A DNA stretch of 64,000 nucleotides from 54-19 sp038210655 (GCA_038210655.1 JBBQWM010000029.1:9576-73575), one strand, 5' to 3'; positions 43,543-52,673 are shown, counted from the stretch's first letter. Notes: generated from the letters alone by a model not told the origin. Numbers and translations are program-made.

Positions 43543-43952
43543 TACTAACCCGGACAAAAGCCCAAACCGCCTTGAACCATGTCTTCGGGACCAGCTATAA
43601 TATTTTGAACCGCCAAACCAGCGAGTATGACGGTCTAAACAATTTTCTGTATCCTTTAGCTTCGATCAAACCACTCTACCAAACTGACCCGAATAATACA
43701 TCTCTAGGCTATCATGGTAACGTATTAGGCTCTAAATATAACTGTCCCATCGGTCTAAATCGGCCTAAAACCTATAATCTACCAAACGAGTCACAATCGC
43801 CTTTTAGTAAAAATGGGCTATATCAACTAACCGCTAAGTGGCCTACTATAGGGAACAGCTAAAATGCTCATAAACCCGGTGCGGGCGAAGAAGCCGGTAT
43901 CAGCCAATCTGGTAGTGTAGCAAGGTCTAACACCAAGTGAAGGGACAGTTGA
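43543..43952. other. Divergent intergenic region with repeated GGTCTAAA boxes
   Basis: AT-rich, with no gene. The box GGTCTAAA or close variants occurs near 43632, 43754, 43765 (GGCCTAAA) and 43925 (GGTCTAAC). The pair near 43754-43772 is spaced 11 bases apart, about one helical turn. These might be binding sites for control of the beta-helix protein downstream. AAGGGAC before 43953 is the ribosome site. Confidence 0.4.
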
Positions 43953-46900
43953 ATGTCAATATTTCGTAAGACCGATTTTCGCTTGCCAATCAAATCGGAG
44001 ATTGGGAACGAAAATCGTCGCCGGTTAGCCGGAAGAATAGCGCTGCTTTGTATAATGTCTTTAATAGCGGGACTGGCGCTCAACCTGGCCTCGCCCCAAA
44101 CGGCCCAGGCGGGCGGAGTAGTCACAAACTGCGCCAACGACACCCAACTTAGAGCGTTGCTGGTCGGTGGCGGGGCGATCACTTTTAATTGCGGTACGAC
44201 AACCATCCAAATTACGAGCGAATTGGTCATTACAGCCCCAACCACTATCAATGGTGGTGGCACGATAACCTTGAGCGGCAGAGGCCAAAACCGGGTTATC
44301 AATAATAAAAGCAGCTTGCTTACGATCCAAAATCTAACCATTCGGGATGCCTCAGCCACAACCGATGGCGCGGCGATCACCAGCGCCTATCTATCGAACT
44401 TATCGGTCTATAATTCGCACTTTTATAATAATGTGTGCAGCACCGCACCTAATACCGATAGTGGGGGCGGCGCGATCTTTGTCCATACCGGAACGTTGAT
44501 CGTGGATAACAGCGAATTTAAGGACAACAAATCCTATAATAGCAGTGGTGGCGCAATCCACGCCCTACTCAGCAACGTCAGCGTGACCAATAGCGTTTTT
44601 ACCACTAACGTATCAACTTCGCCCGGTTATTCCGGTGCGTTTTATAACGATGGCGTGCTTGGGGCCAACGGCTATATTATCTTACACGGCAACCTTTTTA
44701 ACGGGAATGTCGGACAGGGTCAGGGTGGAGCGGTTTTCAATTTTCTATATGCCTATAGCGGTAGCCCCTACCAGCCCGGTAGCTATGTCTCGATAGACCG
44801 CTCCTCTTTTATCAATAACAGCGTCACGCCGGATGCCAGAGGGGATGCTTTTGGCGGTGGGTTGCGGCACGGCAATGGTCGGTTAATTTTGACCAACAGC
44901 CTTTTTTATAACAATTCGGCCCAGAGCCAGGGCGGTGGTATCTGGACCGGGGAAGACTCTAACATTGACATTGCCAACGTTACGCTTACCGGCAACTCTA
45001 CCCCGGCGGGTGGTTTGGGTGGCGCACTGACCATCAACAGTACCGGGCCGTTTAACATTACAAATAGCACTATCGCGGGCAACTCTGCCGGAGGGCAAGG
45101 GGGCGGGATTTTTGGCGGCAGCAGCACGGTCAATCTCCGCAACTCTATTATATCCAACAACACTGCTGGTAATCCCTGGAACATCAATTTCAATTGTTCT
45201 ACGCCTTTGAACAACGGCGGCAACAATTTACAGTATCCGTCCAAAACCAATGATACTAACGACCACAACTGCGCCAACAATATTACGATAGCCGACCCCT
45301 TGCTCAGTAGCCTCGCTAATAACGGTGGCCCGACCTATACAATGGCGCTGCTATCCGGCAGTCCCGCCATTAACGCTGGCAATAACGCTACCTGCGCCGC
45401 CAGCCCGGTTAATAACAAAGACCAGCGCGGTTTTCCCCGTCCGGTTGGCTCTAACTGTGACATCGGCGCGTTCGAGGTTACGTCAGCGCCAACCGTGAGC
45501 AAGGCTTTCTCGCCGACTTCAATCCAATTCGGCAGTACCTCACTGGTGGCTTTCACTCTAACCAACCCGACTGCCGCGCCGCTCACTAACGTCTCCTTTA
45601 CCGACACACTACCCAATCAGCTTAAAGTAGCTACTTCGCCCGATGTAAACAATGCCTGTGGTTCTGGCACTGTTACGGCTACGGCGGGGAGCGGTTCGAT
45701 CAATGTCGCAGGGGTCAGCCTCGCTGCCAACCAGACTTGTACGATCCAGGTCAGGGTTGTACCCCAGGCTATCGGCTCTTTCAACAACATCACCAGCGCC
45801 ATCACTGCCACCGAAACCAACCCCGGCAACCCTAGCAATACCGCTACCCTGATCGTTAAGCCTTTGCCCCCTACCATCCAGAAGGCTTTCTCACCTGCCA
45901 CTATCCTGGCTACCTCCGTCTCACAAAGCAGCACTTCTACCCTTAGCTTTACTTTGCAAAACCCGAATGCGGTCGGCCTCAGCGGGGTCGCCTTCTCCGA
46001 TAACTTCCCTGCTGGGCTGGTAGTCGCATCGAGTCCGACTGTCACCAACAACTGTGCTACGCCCGGCACAGTCACCGCGACGGCAGGCAGTGGCTCGGTC
46101 AACCTGAGCGGACTTGGCCTCAACGCCAACCAGACTTGTACCATCAGCCTCAAGGTTAGCAGTGCCAGCCCCGGCGTGTATCCCAATGTGAGCGGTCAAA
46201 TTTCCTCTACCGAAAGCGGGACGGGCAGCACCAGCAACTCGGCCTCTTTGCAAGTGGTCGTCCCAGCTTTCTCATCCAGCCCGGTTATGCCCGGTGGCAA
46301 CTTCATTCTTGGTGTGGTTCAGACCGCTCAACTCAAAACCGCCAACCTGACCATCCATAATAACTCGCACCCGATCACGACCCTAACGGTAGGCTTGTCC
46401 GGCGGTTCGGTAGCAACCGCGCTGACCGGCCTCAACGCAAGTGATTTTAATTTGACGGCTCCGCTTGCTTTTCCTCTCAATCTTGCAGGCGGCACAAGTC
46501 AGAACATTACCCTAACCTGTACGCCTACCGTGCAAGGAACCCGCTCGGCTAACCTCACCCTGACCACCAACGACCCCAACCAACCTACTGTCAGCTTTAA
46601 CCTGAAATGCGTCGGGGCAACGGCAGTCGTTAGCAGCAATAGCGACAATGGGTTGGGTAATCAGGCCAACACTCTCTCTCAGGCGCTAACCCAGGCTAAC
46701 ACGGCAGGTCAGGGGATCGCCTTTAATCTCGGTGCAAACAACGTTATTACCTTTACCAGCCCCCTTTCGGTTTCCGCCCATGCCGGAGTAGTAATCGATG
46801 GGGGTTGTAATGGTGGTACGCCCGGCGTAATCCTGGACGGGGCGGGCTTTGCAGGCAACGGCCTGACGTTGGGTGGTGGCAACACCATTATTGGCCTGCT

Positions 46901-46985
46901 GGTCAAGAAGTTTGCGGGCAAGCAAATCGTGGCTGGGCCTATCGGCGGTAACACCCTTAACTGCGTCGTCGTTAGCAAAAACTAA
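43953..46985 (+). CDS. Secreted beta-helix protein with DUF11-like repeats
   Basis: The 1010-residue exported protein has a basic N terminus and signal helix (about 25-52, ending SPQTAQAGG). A right-handed beta-helix follows (about 55-470) with repeats such as LTIQNLTIRDASATTDGAAI and IDIANVTLTGNSTPAGG, ending in the polymorphic-outer-membrane/choice-of-anchor motif DQRGFPRPVGSNCDIGAFEV. Two DUF11-like repeats come next (SKAFSPTSIQFGSTSLVAFT; QKAFSPATI), then an ASPM/choice-of-anchor-D-like domain (NLTLTTNDPNQPTVSFNLKC) and a C-terminal beta-helix cap with SDNGLGNQ and VVIDGGC. AAGGGAC lies 7 bases before the ATG. Probably a surface or adhesion protein. Confidence 0.85.
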   Translation: MSIFRKTDFRLPIKSEIGNENRRRLAGRIALLCIMSLIAGLALNLASPQTAQAGGVVTNCANDTQLRALLVGGGAITFNCGTTTIQITSELVITAPTTINGGGTITLSGRGQNRVINNKSSLLTIQNLTIRDASATTDGAAITSAYLSNLSVYNSHFYNNVCSTAPNTDSGGGAIFVHTGTLIVDNSEFKDNKSYNSSGGAIHALLSNVSVTNSVFTTNVSTSPGYSGAFYNDGVLGANGYIILHGNLFNGNVGQGQGGAVFNFLYAYSGSPYQPGSYVSIDRSSFINNSVTPDARGDAFGGGLRHGNGRLILTNSLFYNNSAQSQGGGIWTGEDSNIDIANVTLTGNSTPAGGLGGALTINSTGPFNITNSTIAGNSAGGQGGGIFGGSSTVNLRNSIISNNTAGNPWNINFNCSTPLNNGGNNLQYPSKTNDTNDHNCANNITIADPLLSSLANNGGPTYTMALLSGSPAINAGNNATCAASPVNNKDQRGFPRPVGSNCDIGAFEVTSAPTVSKAFSPTSIQFGSTSLVAFTLTNPTAAPLTNVSFTDTLPNQLKVATSPDVNNACGSGTVTATAGSGSINVAGVSLAANQTCTIQVRVVPQAIGSFNNITSAITATETNPGNPSNTATLIVKPLPPTIQKAFSPATILATSVSQSSTSTLSFTLQNPNAVGLSGVAFSDNFPAGLVVASSPTVTNNCATPGTVTATAGSGSVNLSGLGLNANQTCTISLKVSSASPGVYPNVSGQISSTESGTGSTSNSASLQVVVPAFSSSPVMPGGNFILGVVQTAQLKTANLTIHNNSHPITTLTVGLSGGSVATALTGLNASDFNLTAPLAFPLNLAGGTSQNITLTCTPTVQGTRSANLTLTTNDPNQPTVSFNLKCVGATAVVSSNSDNGLGNQANTLSQALTQANTAGQGIAFNLGANNVITFTSPLSVSAHAGVVIDGGCNGGTPGVILDGAGFAGNGLTLGGGNTIIGLLVKKFAGKQIVAGPIGGNTLNCVVVSKN

Positions 46986-47072
46986 GACGAGTTTAGATTT
47001 GCTAGAGTTCACAAACCAGACAGTTGCCGAACTCTAGCCCCTCTATAACAACTTGCCGAGAGACAGACCCCT

Positions 47073-47146
47073 TGTAGGAGCGAGCTTCTGCTCGCGATTG
47101 AACACCCAGCCGATGTCACAATCGCGAGCAGAAGCTCGCTCCTACA
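47073..47146. repeat. REP-like palindrome, family A copy 2
   Basis: Arms TGTAGGAGCGAGCTTCTGCT and AGCAGAAGCTCGCTCCTACA are perfectly complementary over 20 bases and continue with CGCGATTG/CAATCGCG. Located 88 bases after the beta-helix protein stop. Confidence 0.9.
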
Positions 47147-47304
47147 GATAAGAGTGTAGCTCAAGTACTTTGCATTCTGCTATAGCTATTATAACGCCCC
47201 TTTTTTTAATCATCTGTGTTCATCCGTTCTATCCGTGCAACCCTTCGGGCCGTCTGTATTACCTACCCAATCCCCTTTTTAGTTCATCCGTGCAGGATTT
47301 TGTA

Positions 47305-47333
47305 TTGACAAAACGAGCAAGGCTTGCTAATGT
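47305..47333 (+). promoter_or_regulatory. Promoter of the lacI-rraA-creatininase operon
   Basis: A perfect -35 box TTGACA (47305-47310) is followed after 17 bases by TAATGT (47328-47333), with the extended -10 bases TGC just before. The start codon lies 76 bases further on. Confidence 0.6.
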
Positions 47334-47346
47334 GGAAGCGCTTACA
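47333..47346 (+). promoter_or_regulatory. LacI-family operator
   Basis: TGGAAGCGCTTACA is a near-palindrome with the central CG typical of LacI/GalR/CcpA sites (cre-like). It overlaps the end of the -10 box, so bound repressor would block RNA polymerase. The adjacent gene encodes a LacI-family protein, so autoregulation is likely. Confidence 0.65.
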
Positions 47347-47409
47347 GATAGGAATTTTATCCTGTAAATCCTGTTTATCCCTGTTAATTCTAAAGGAGCG
47401 TTGCACAAG

Positions 47410-48465
47410 GTGCGAGTAACTGCCAAACAGGTCGCCGAGAAAGCCGGGGTATCACTGACGACGATCAGTCGGGTTATCAATCATAGCGGCTATGTCGAGG
47501 CCGGAGTGCGGACCCGCATAGAAGCGGTTATGGCCGAACTGGGTTATGTACCAAACCGATTGGCAAAAAACCTGGCGACCGGGCGCACTCGGACGGTTGG
47601 GCTGGTCATCACCAGTTTGCAAAGCCCTTTCTTTGTCAAAGCGACCGAAGGCATCCAGGACGTGCTGGCTGATAACGGTTATCACCTGCTATTGTGCAAC
47701 ACCCGTTTTAACACCGCGACCGAACTGGACGATTTGCAACTTTTGCGGCAGGGTCTTTTGGACGGCATCATTACGACCGCCAGCAGCCAGACCCGCTCGG
47801 AAATGATCGAACTGGTGCGCGAGAATTACCCGGTAGTCTTTATCAACCGTTTGTTTGAAGAGCTACAATTTGAACCGAACCGGGCCGGTTATGTGCTGGC
47901 CGATTTGGTTCATTCCGGGCGCACTGTGACCAACTACCTGCTCGAACTGGGCCATCGGCGGATTGGTATCATCTACGGTGCGCATAATTCTACCGCTAAT
48001 CAGTTGCGTCTGGAAGGCTACCGACGGGCGTTATTAGCCTGCGACCTTGAGGTGGATATGAAGCTGGTACAGAGCGTACCGTATCCATATATCTCGACCG
48101 AAAGCGAAGATTTATGGGCCTATAGCGAAACGTTCGAACTTTTGCAGACCCAACCGGAAATTACGGCCCTTTTAGCTTTTTACCACCCGATGCTGCCGGG
48201 AGTGCTGCAAGCCCTCCGCGAGGTAGGACGTAAAGTGCCGGAGTCGCTGTCGCTGGTCGGGTTTGACGATTTTCCTTTAGCTCCCTATTTAGACCCGCCT
48301 CTGACCGTTATGACCCAGCCAGTCTACGAAATGGGGCGGGTCGCAGCCCAATTGCTGGTTCAAAAAATCGAGAATGAGACGCTTGGGGTGGCGGAACCGC
48401 TAGTTCTCAAGCCGGAATTTATTATTCGGCGCAGTTGTGGCCCTGCGCCCTTGCAGGAGATTTAA
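47410..48465 (+). CDS. LacI-family transcriptional regulator
   Basis: The 351-residue repressor has the N-terminal helix-turn-helix VTAKQVAEKAGVSLTTISRV and hinge YVPNRLAKNLATGRTRTVGL, then a periplasmic-binding-like effector domain with LLLCNTRF, YPVVFINRLFEEL, ELGHRRIGIIYGA and VVGFDDF-like SLVGFDDFPLAPYLDPPLTV. The effector is unknown. GTG 47410 (MRVTAKQV) is preferred over TTG 47401, which would sit only 2 bases from the GGAG site. It begins an operon with two enzymes; the spacing to the next start is 2 bases. Confidence 0.93.
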   Translation: MRVTAKQVAEKAGVSLTTISRVINHSGYVEAGVRTRIEAVMAELGYVPNRLAKNLATGRTRTVGLVITSLQSPFFVKATEGIQDVLADNGYHLLLCNTRFNTATELDDLQLLRQGLLDGIITTASSQTRSEMIELVRENYPVVFINRLFEELQFEPNRAGYVLADLVHSGRTVTNYLLELGHRRIGIIYGAHNSTANQLRLEGYRRALLACDLEVDMKLVQSVPYPYISTESEDLWAYSETFELLQTQPEITALLAFYHPMLPGVLQALREVGRKVPESLSLVGFDDFPLAPYLDPPLTVMTQPVYEMGRVAAQLLVQKIENETLGVAEPLVLKPEFIIRRSCGPAPLQEI

Positions 48466-48467
48466 CC

Positions 48468-49175
48468 ATGTTTACGATTAATCCTAACCCGGCCCGGTTG
48501 CCGGATGAACTGGTGGAACGTTATAGCCGGATCGAGCCGACCACTATCGGGCATGTGCTAAACGCCGGTTTTGTGGGCATTGAGATCAAAACGGTCTGGC
48601 GGCGACAGCACGTTACCGGGCGGGCTATTACGGTGCGGACGGTCAGCCTCGATTCGACCGCCGTTCATAAAGTGACCGAAATGCTCGAACCGGGCGATGT
48701 GGTCATAGTCGATATGACCGGGGAGCGCGAACATAGTTGCTGGGGTGGCGGGCTGTCGCGGGCCAGTCAGGTACGGGGCGCGGTTGGCGCGGTGATCGAT
48801 GGCCCGGTAACAGACGTAAACGAAATCGAAGACCTACGTTTCCCGGTCTGGGGGCGGGCCTTTACCTGCCTGACTACCCGGGTGCTGGGCTACGGTGGCG
48901 AGATCAATGTACCGGTGCGCTGTGGCAACACAGTAGTAAATCCCGGCGACCTGATTATTGCCGACGATTGCGGGGTGATTGCGCTCTCGCCGGAGGTGGC
49001 CTGGAAATGGCTACCCGAATTTGAGGCCAGGGAAGCCCGGATTGCCAGCCGAGGCGATATTTTCGCTACCGGAATATCGCTCCCTGAAATGTCAGGCGCT
49101 AACCGGCTGATCGAAGCTAAAATCAAAGAGGTCGCCGAAAAATTAAAAGCCTACGAGGGCAAAAAGGAGAATTAA
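48468..49175 (+). CDS. RraA-like / HMG-aldolase family protein
   Basis: The 235-residue protein belongs to the RraA/MenG-like fold, which includes 4-hydroxy-4-methyl-2-oxoglutarate aldolases and oxaloacetate decarboxylases. Seen: TTIGHVLNAG near the N terminus, EPGDVVIVDMTGEREHSCWG, the signature SRASQVRGAVGAVIDGPVTD and VNPGDLIIADDCGVIALSPE. The Arg and Asp of RGAVGAVIDGPVTD fit the substrate and metal-binding positions. ATG 48468 lies 2 bases after the lacI stop with GGAG upstream. Pairing with a creatininase-like gene and a LacI regulator suggests a small catabolic operon; the substrate is not known. Confidence 0.85.
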   Translation: MFTINPNPARLPDELVERYSRIEPTTIGHVLNAGFVGIEIKTVWRRQHVTGRAITVRTVSLDSTAVHKVTEMLEPGDVVIVDMTGEREHSCWGGGLSRASQVRGAVGAVIDGPVTDVNEIEDLRFPVWGRAFTCLTTRVLGYGGEINVPVRCGNTVVNPGDLIIADDCGVIALSPEVAWKWLPEFEAREARIASRGDIFATGISLPEMSGANRLIEAKIKEVAEKLKAYEGKKEN

Positions 49176-49177
49176 AG

Positions 49178-49903
49178 ATGGCCCTGAATTATTACGATTA
49201 CCCGATTTCGGAGTTACCCTGGAAGGTCGTCGAAGCGGCGACCAAAGAAACCGATCTGGCGATTGTCCCGCTCGGCAGCGTCGAGGCTTACGGGCATCTG
49301 CCCCAGGGTACCGACGGTCTGGCTGCCGAAGCAATGGCGACTGCTATCGCCCGCCGGATGAAAGCGCTACGTACTCCGCTTATCCCGGTCGGCTATACTC
49401 CAACGCTGGCGGCCTTTCCGGGGACGCTTTCGATTGATCGCTCCGCCCTGGAAACGGCCCTCCGGGGAGTCTGTCTTTCGCTGGCAAAGGCTGGTATTAA
49501 ACGCATTTTTGTCGTCAATGGTCACGCCGGGAACAACGAGGCGGTAAACCTTATTTTGCGCGAACTGCCCGAACTTGGGGCAAAAGGGGCCACGATCCAG
49601 GTCTGGTTTTTCGCCCGTAGCCACGATAGCGGCCTGTTTGAGGGTTACAACCCGCACGGTCATGCGTCGGAGGCCGGAACTTCGGTCATGCTCTATCTAC
49701 GCCCGGAACTGGTCGATATGAGCGCGACCTTTTATAACAAACCGACCCCCAACCCCTACCCCGATATAACCGTCCCCTCCGATAGCCGCAAAGCCATGCC
49801 CGACGGTATGCACGGCGAAACCTCTGCCGCCAGCCCCGAAAAAGGCCGCGAATTATTCGAGCGCATGGTAAACCGTATCTGCCAATTCTTAGCTGATTGG
49901 TAA
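49178..49903 (+). CDS. Creatininase-family amidohydrolase-like protein
   Basis: The 241-residue protein fits the creatininase family, metal-dependent hydrolases of cyclic amides. Seen: IVPLGSVEAYGHLPQGTD near residue 29, VVNGHAGNNEAVNLILREL and HASEAGTSVML. In creatininase the first motif is E-x-H-G; here Tyr replaces that His (EAYG), so the metal site differs from the enzyme of that name and the true reaction may too. The start lies 2 bases after the RraA-like stop with AAAGGAG upstream. A REP element follows the stop by 36 bases. Confidence 0.87.
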   Translation: MALNYYDYPISELPWKVVEAATKETDLAIVPLGSVEAYGHLPQGTDGLAAEAMATAIARRMKALRTPLIPVGYTPTLAAFPGTLSIDRSALETALRGVCLSLAKAGIKRIFVVNGHAGNNEAVNLILRELPELGAKGATIQVWFFARSHDSGLFEGYNPHGHASEAGTSVMLYLRPELVDMSATFYNKPTPNPYPDITVPSDSRKAMPDGMHGETSAASPEKGRELFERMVNRICQFLADW

Positions 49904-49939
49904 AGCCAACCCGTAACGAATGCCGGGATAAGTGACCCC

Positions 49940-50013
49940 TGTAGGAGCGAGCTTCTGCTCGCGATTGAACATCCTGCCGTTGCATCAATCGCGAGCGGAA
50001 GCTCGCTCCTACA
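49940..50013. repeat. REP-like palindrome, family A copy 3
   Basis: Arms TGTAGGAGCGAGCTTCTGCT and AGCGGAAGCTCGCTCCTACA (the right arm begins after ATCGCG) around ATTGAACATCCTGCCGTTGC. Located just after the lacI operon. Confidence 0.9.
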
Positions 50014-50060
50014 CACTATTCGTTATAGACCGGATTAGCCGCCCCAGAGGATGGAGTCCT

Positions 50061-50089
50061 TCCATCGTGAGCAGAAGTCGCTCCTACAG
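50061..50089. repeat. Half copy of REP family A
   Basis: TCCATCGTGAGCAGAAGTCG followed by CTCCTACAG matches only the right arm of the family A palindrome, with one base lost in AAGTCG. A decayed copy 47 bases from the full one. Confidence 0.75.
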
Positions 50090-50263
50090 ATGGGTCAATA
50101 AATCTGCTTTGTGCTTTAGGTTCCCCAAAATTATCATTTCTCTTTTATTTCGATTTGCCTCGTAAGGTGGTTTTTAATGTTGAAGTGCTATACTAAGCTC
50201 ATACTTCTACAATGAAGTTGGAAATATTTTGACTTAACCTGAAAGCGTAGTTACCCCAAACTA

Positions 50264-51352
50264 ATGAACAATATAGATTTACAGCAATTTCAAAACGGAA
50301 TTGAATTAATGCAAACAGGCCACAAGGAGCAGGCTTACACTCTCTTAAAAGGTCTGGCCGCGAATTACCCGAATGATAGCCACCTGTTGCTCTGGGCCGC
50401 TTATAGTGCCAGCGATCTAACCGAAGCCCGCCGCTTGCTAGATACCGCCCGCAAAGTTGACCCTGCCAATTCTCAGCTTGGCGCGGCCCAAAAGTGGCTG
50501 GCCGAGCAAGAAAAGAACCGTCTCGGCAAACGGTTTCGGCAGGACATCCAGGCCAAATTTGTACCAGCTTTGCCGCCTCAGCTAAGTTCGGGGGCAAGCA
50601 ACCTGGGAAGCAACGGGTCGGCAAGGGTAAGTCCACCCCTGGCAGTTTCACCCACAAATCAAGGCTGGTCTAATGCCAAGCAAACCGCCGTCCCTGCGCC
50701 AGCCGTAACTACCGCCAAAGCCGCTACCAACCCCCAAAATCTACCAGGAGCTAACCCTATGCCAGCACAACCGATCACAAAACCAGCCGACCCAAAAAAA
50801 TCTTCTCCGGCAACCACCCCACCCATCCAGAAGAAACCAAAAGATTCCTTCTGGCGCAAAGCCGGGCTGATTTTGCTGATACTGGTGATAGCCGCAGGCG
50901 GCTTATTGGCGATCCCTTCGGTCAGGGAAGTCATTTTCGATAACGGCCCGCTCAACATAGCCGAGCAAAACTACGTAAACGAGGTTAATCAGCTTAACGA
51001 TCTGACTACTACGAGGCTGAATAAGGCATATGATTGCCTCTTACTAAGAAATCCCGCTCTATGTCCCGTAGATGAGGGTTATCGCTCTATTTATAAGGAA
51101 TTGGGTGAGGTGAAGGATAAATTTACGGCTTTGAAAAATCCTTCGAGCCGTTTCAACGCAGTGCATACCATGCTGACCAGCGCCTACACCAACCTGGGCG
51201 TAACCTCCGGCTATGCGCTTGAAAGCATTAACCAGAAAAGGCTGAACGCCAACCTAACTGAAATGCTGGCCCGGCTCGATAGTAACCGCAAATTGCTCGA
51301 ACAAAGCAAGGCCGACTTAAAAAGTCTGGCGCAGACCTATAATAAGAAATAG
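50264..51352 (+). CDS. TPR-like membrane protein of unknown function
   Basis: The 362-residue protein begins with TPR-like helices (about 5-85: FQNGIELMQTGHKEQAYTLL, ARRLLDTARKVDPANSQLGA). A Pro/Ala/Ser-rich disordered linker follows (about 95-195), then one transmembrane helix (AGLILLILVIAAGGLLAIPS, about 203-222) and an exposed helical domain (about 230-362) with two Cys (YDCLLLRNPALCPVDEG). No family was recognised for the last domain. No clear ribosome binding site is present. The topology suggests cytoplasmic TPRs linked to an outside helical bundle. Confidence 0.7.
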   Translation: MNNIDLQQFQNGIELMQTGHKEQAYTLLKGLAANYPNDSHLLLWAAYSASDLTEARRLLDTARKVDPANSQLGAAQKWLAEQEKNRLGKRFRQDIQAKFVPALPPQLSSGASNLGSNGSARVSPPLAVSPTNQGWSNAKQTAVPAPAVTTAKAATNPQNLPGANPMPAQPITKPADPKKSSPATTPPIQKKPKDSFWRKAGLILLILVIAAGGLLAIPSVREVIFDNGPLNIAEQNYVNEVNQLNDLTTTRLNKAYDCLLLRNPALCPVDEGYRSIYKELGEVKDKFTALKNPSSRFNAVHTMLTSAYTNLGVTSGYALESINQKRLNANLTEMLARLDSNRKLLEQSKADLKSLAQTYNKK

Positions 51353-51380
51353 GTCTGCACCTGCTCAGGATGATGAGGGG

Positions 51381-52085
51381 TTAAACCGCACAACTCTCGT
51401 CGTTACAGACTGCGCCCGCCTCGCCCTCAGCCGTGACCAGGACAAGCGGGTGGGTTTCGGTCCAGGTGCGCTCAAGCACAGTGAGTATAAGGTCGGACGG
51501 TTGCGCCCCTGAAACGCCGTACTTCTCATCAAATACGAAGAACGGGACACCCCGAATACCTAGCGAACGGGCCTCCTGCTCATCGGCGACCACCGCAGCG
51601 GCATAAGCATCGCTTTCGAGAACCGTCCGTACCTCGGCGCTGTCCAATCCAATCTCGCTACCAAGCTTTACTAGCGTCTCGATATTGCCTATCGGCAATC
51701 CCTCGGTAAAATAAGCCTTCATCAGGCGTTCTTTCATGGCATCCTGAAGGGCGTGGGTCGCCGCCAGATGGATTAAACGGTGAGCATCAAAGGTATTGCC
51801 CGACTGAGCCTTATCAAGCTGATAATCCAGGCCCTCTTTCGCGGCAACCTCACTAACTCCCTGTCTGGTTTCAGAGGCTTGCTTGAGCGTCATACCATAC
51901 TTTTTCGAGAGTAGCTCATCGAGCGTTTTCTCCGCCGAACGCGGGGCAGTCGGGTCAAGCTGAAAGCTGCGCCAGACAACCTCAACCTGATCGCGCTGCT
52001 CGAACTGGGCCAGAGCCGCTTCAAACCGGCGCTTACCGATATAACACCAGGGACAAACCACGTCCGACCAAATTTCTACTTTCAT
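51381..52085 (-). CDS. DsbA-family oxidoreductase, FrnE-like
   Basis: The 234-residue protein has a thioredoxin fold with a helical insertion. The active-site CPWC (residues 11-14) lies in EIWSDVVCPWCYIGKRRFEA, and the cis-Pro loop is RGVPFFVFDEKYGVSGAQP. It matches FrnE-type DsbA proteins, which are cytoplasmic: no signal peptide is present. A C-terminal extension ends in VCNDESCAV, and this extra Cys pair resembles the C-terminal CXXXXC tail in some FrnE proteins linked to oxidative stress tolerance. AAGGTGAG lies upstream of the ATG. Confidence 0.92.
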   Translation of the reverse strand: MKVEIWSDVVCPWCYIGKRRFEAALAQFEQRDQVEVVWRSFQLDPTAPRSAEKTLDELLSKKYGMTLKQASETRQGVSEVAAKEGLDYQLDKAQSGNTFDAHRLIHLAATHALQDAMKERLMKAYFTEGLPIGNIETLVKLGSEIGLDSAEVRTVLESDAYAAAVVADEQEARSLGIRGVPFFVFDEKYGVSGAQPSDLILTVLERTWTETHPLVLVTAEGEAGAVCNDESCAV

Positions 52086-52249
52086 TAATTTCTCACCTTC
52101 TTAATATGCACTGGTTATAAATACCTAACCGCTCTTTGTAACGACCGCCAAGAGCCTTGCCTTAATATGTTCGCGTTATTAGCTAATAACGACTATCTTT
52201 TTGATAGTATAGGCTTCAGATCCCGGTTTGGCAAGCCAAAAGGGAGTCA

Positions 52250-52352
52250 GGGGTGAGCGTCAATTTTTTGCAAACTAGCCAGGCTGGGCCAGACCCTGAA
52301 GCGGGGGGTGCATATATCTTGAAAAATTCCCTGCGGGAGTTTTTCAAGATAT
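52250..52352. repeat. MITE-like repeat with central hairpin
   Basis: The left end GGGGTGAGCGTCAATTTTTT matches the end of the element at 39373 and the complement of 61182-61199. It is followed by GCAAACTAGCCAGG. A hairpin ATATCTTGAAAAA/TTTTTCAAGATAT spans 52314-52352 with CCC/GGG at its tip. Confidence 0.55.
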
Positions 52353-52673
52353 TTTTAGTAGTATTGTTCCTATGGTCTAAAACTTAAATTATATTGGTAG
52401 TATTAGTTACAAGCTAAGCTTTTCTGGTTTAGTTTTTTTACCTAATTTTTACTAATTTTCACCAACCGTTTTAGCTCTATCCAGTATAATATTTTTAAGC
52501 TTCAAAGAAGAAAAAGAGTTTCAACCCTTTACAGCTTGCATAGGGAGCGATCCACGCTGGTTTGGGTCTGGTTCAAATAAATTACCCTGAGTAATTCAGG
52601 TAAGTTTAATTGAGCCAAACAGAGTTAAAAATATACGTTATCGTGCCAGGGTTTATCCGGGTCTCGGTTCCTA

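Larger units (their letters stand above)
46986..47409. other. Intergenic region with REP element and lacI-type promoter
   Basis: Contains REP family A copy 2 (47073-47146) and pieces of degenerate repeats such as ATCTGTGTTCATC (about 47210, also at 8426). It also holds AATCCTGTTTATCCCTGTTA (47367) and the promoter and operator described at 47305-47346. No gene. Confidence 0.55.
49904..50263. other. Intergenic region with one and a half REP elements
   Basis: Holds REP family A copies at 49940-50013 and 50061-50089. The rest (50090-50263) is AT-rich and gives no gene. No clear ribosome binding site precedes the next ATG. Confidence 0.5.

Noticed and set aside
43862..43925. Possible riboswitch before the beta-helix protein
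   Set aside because: CCGG-containing stems are short and no conserved core of a known riboswitch was recognised.
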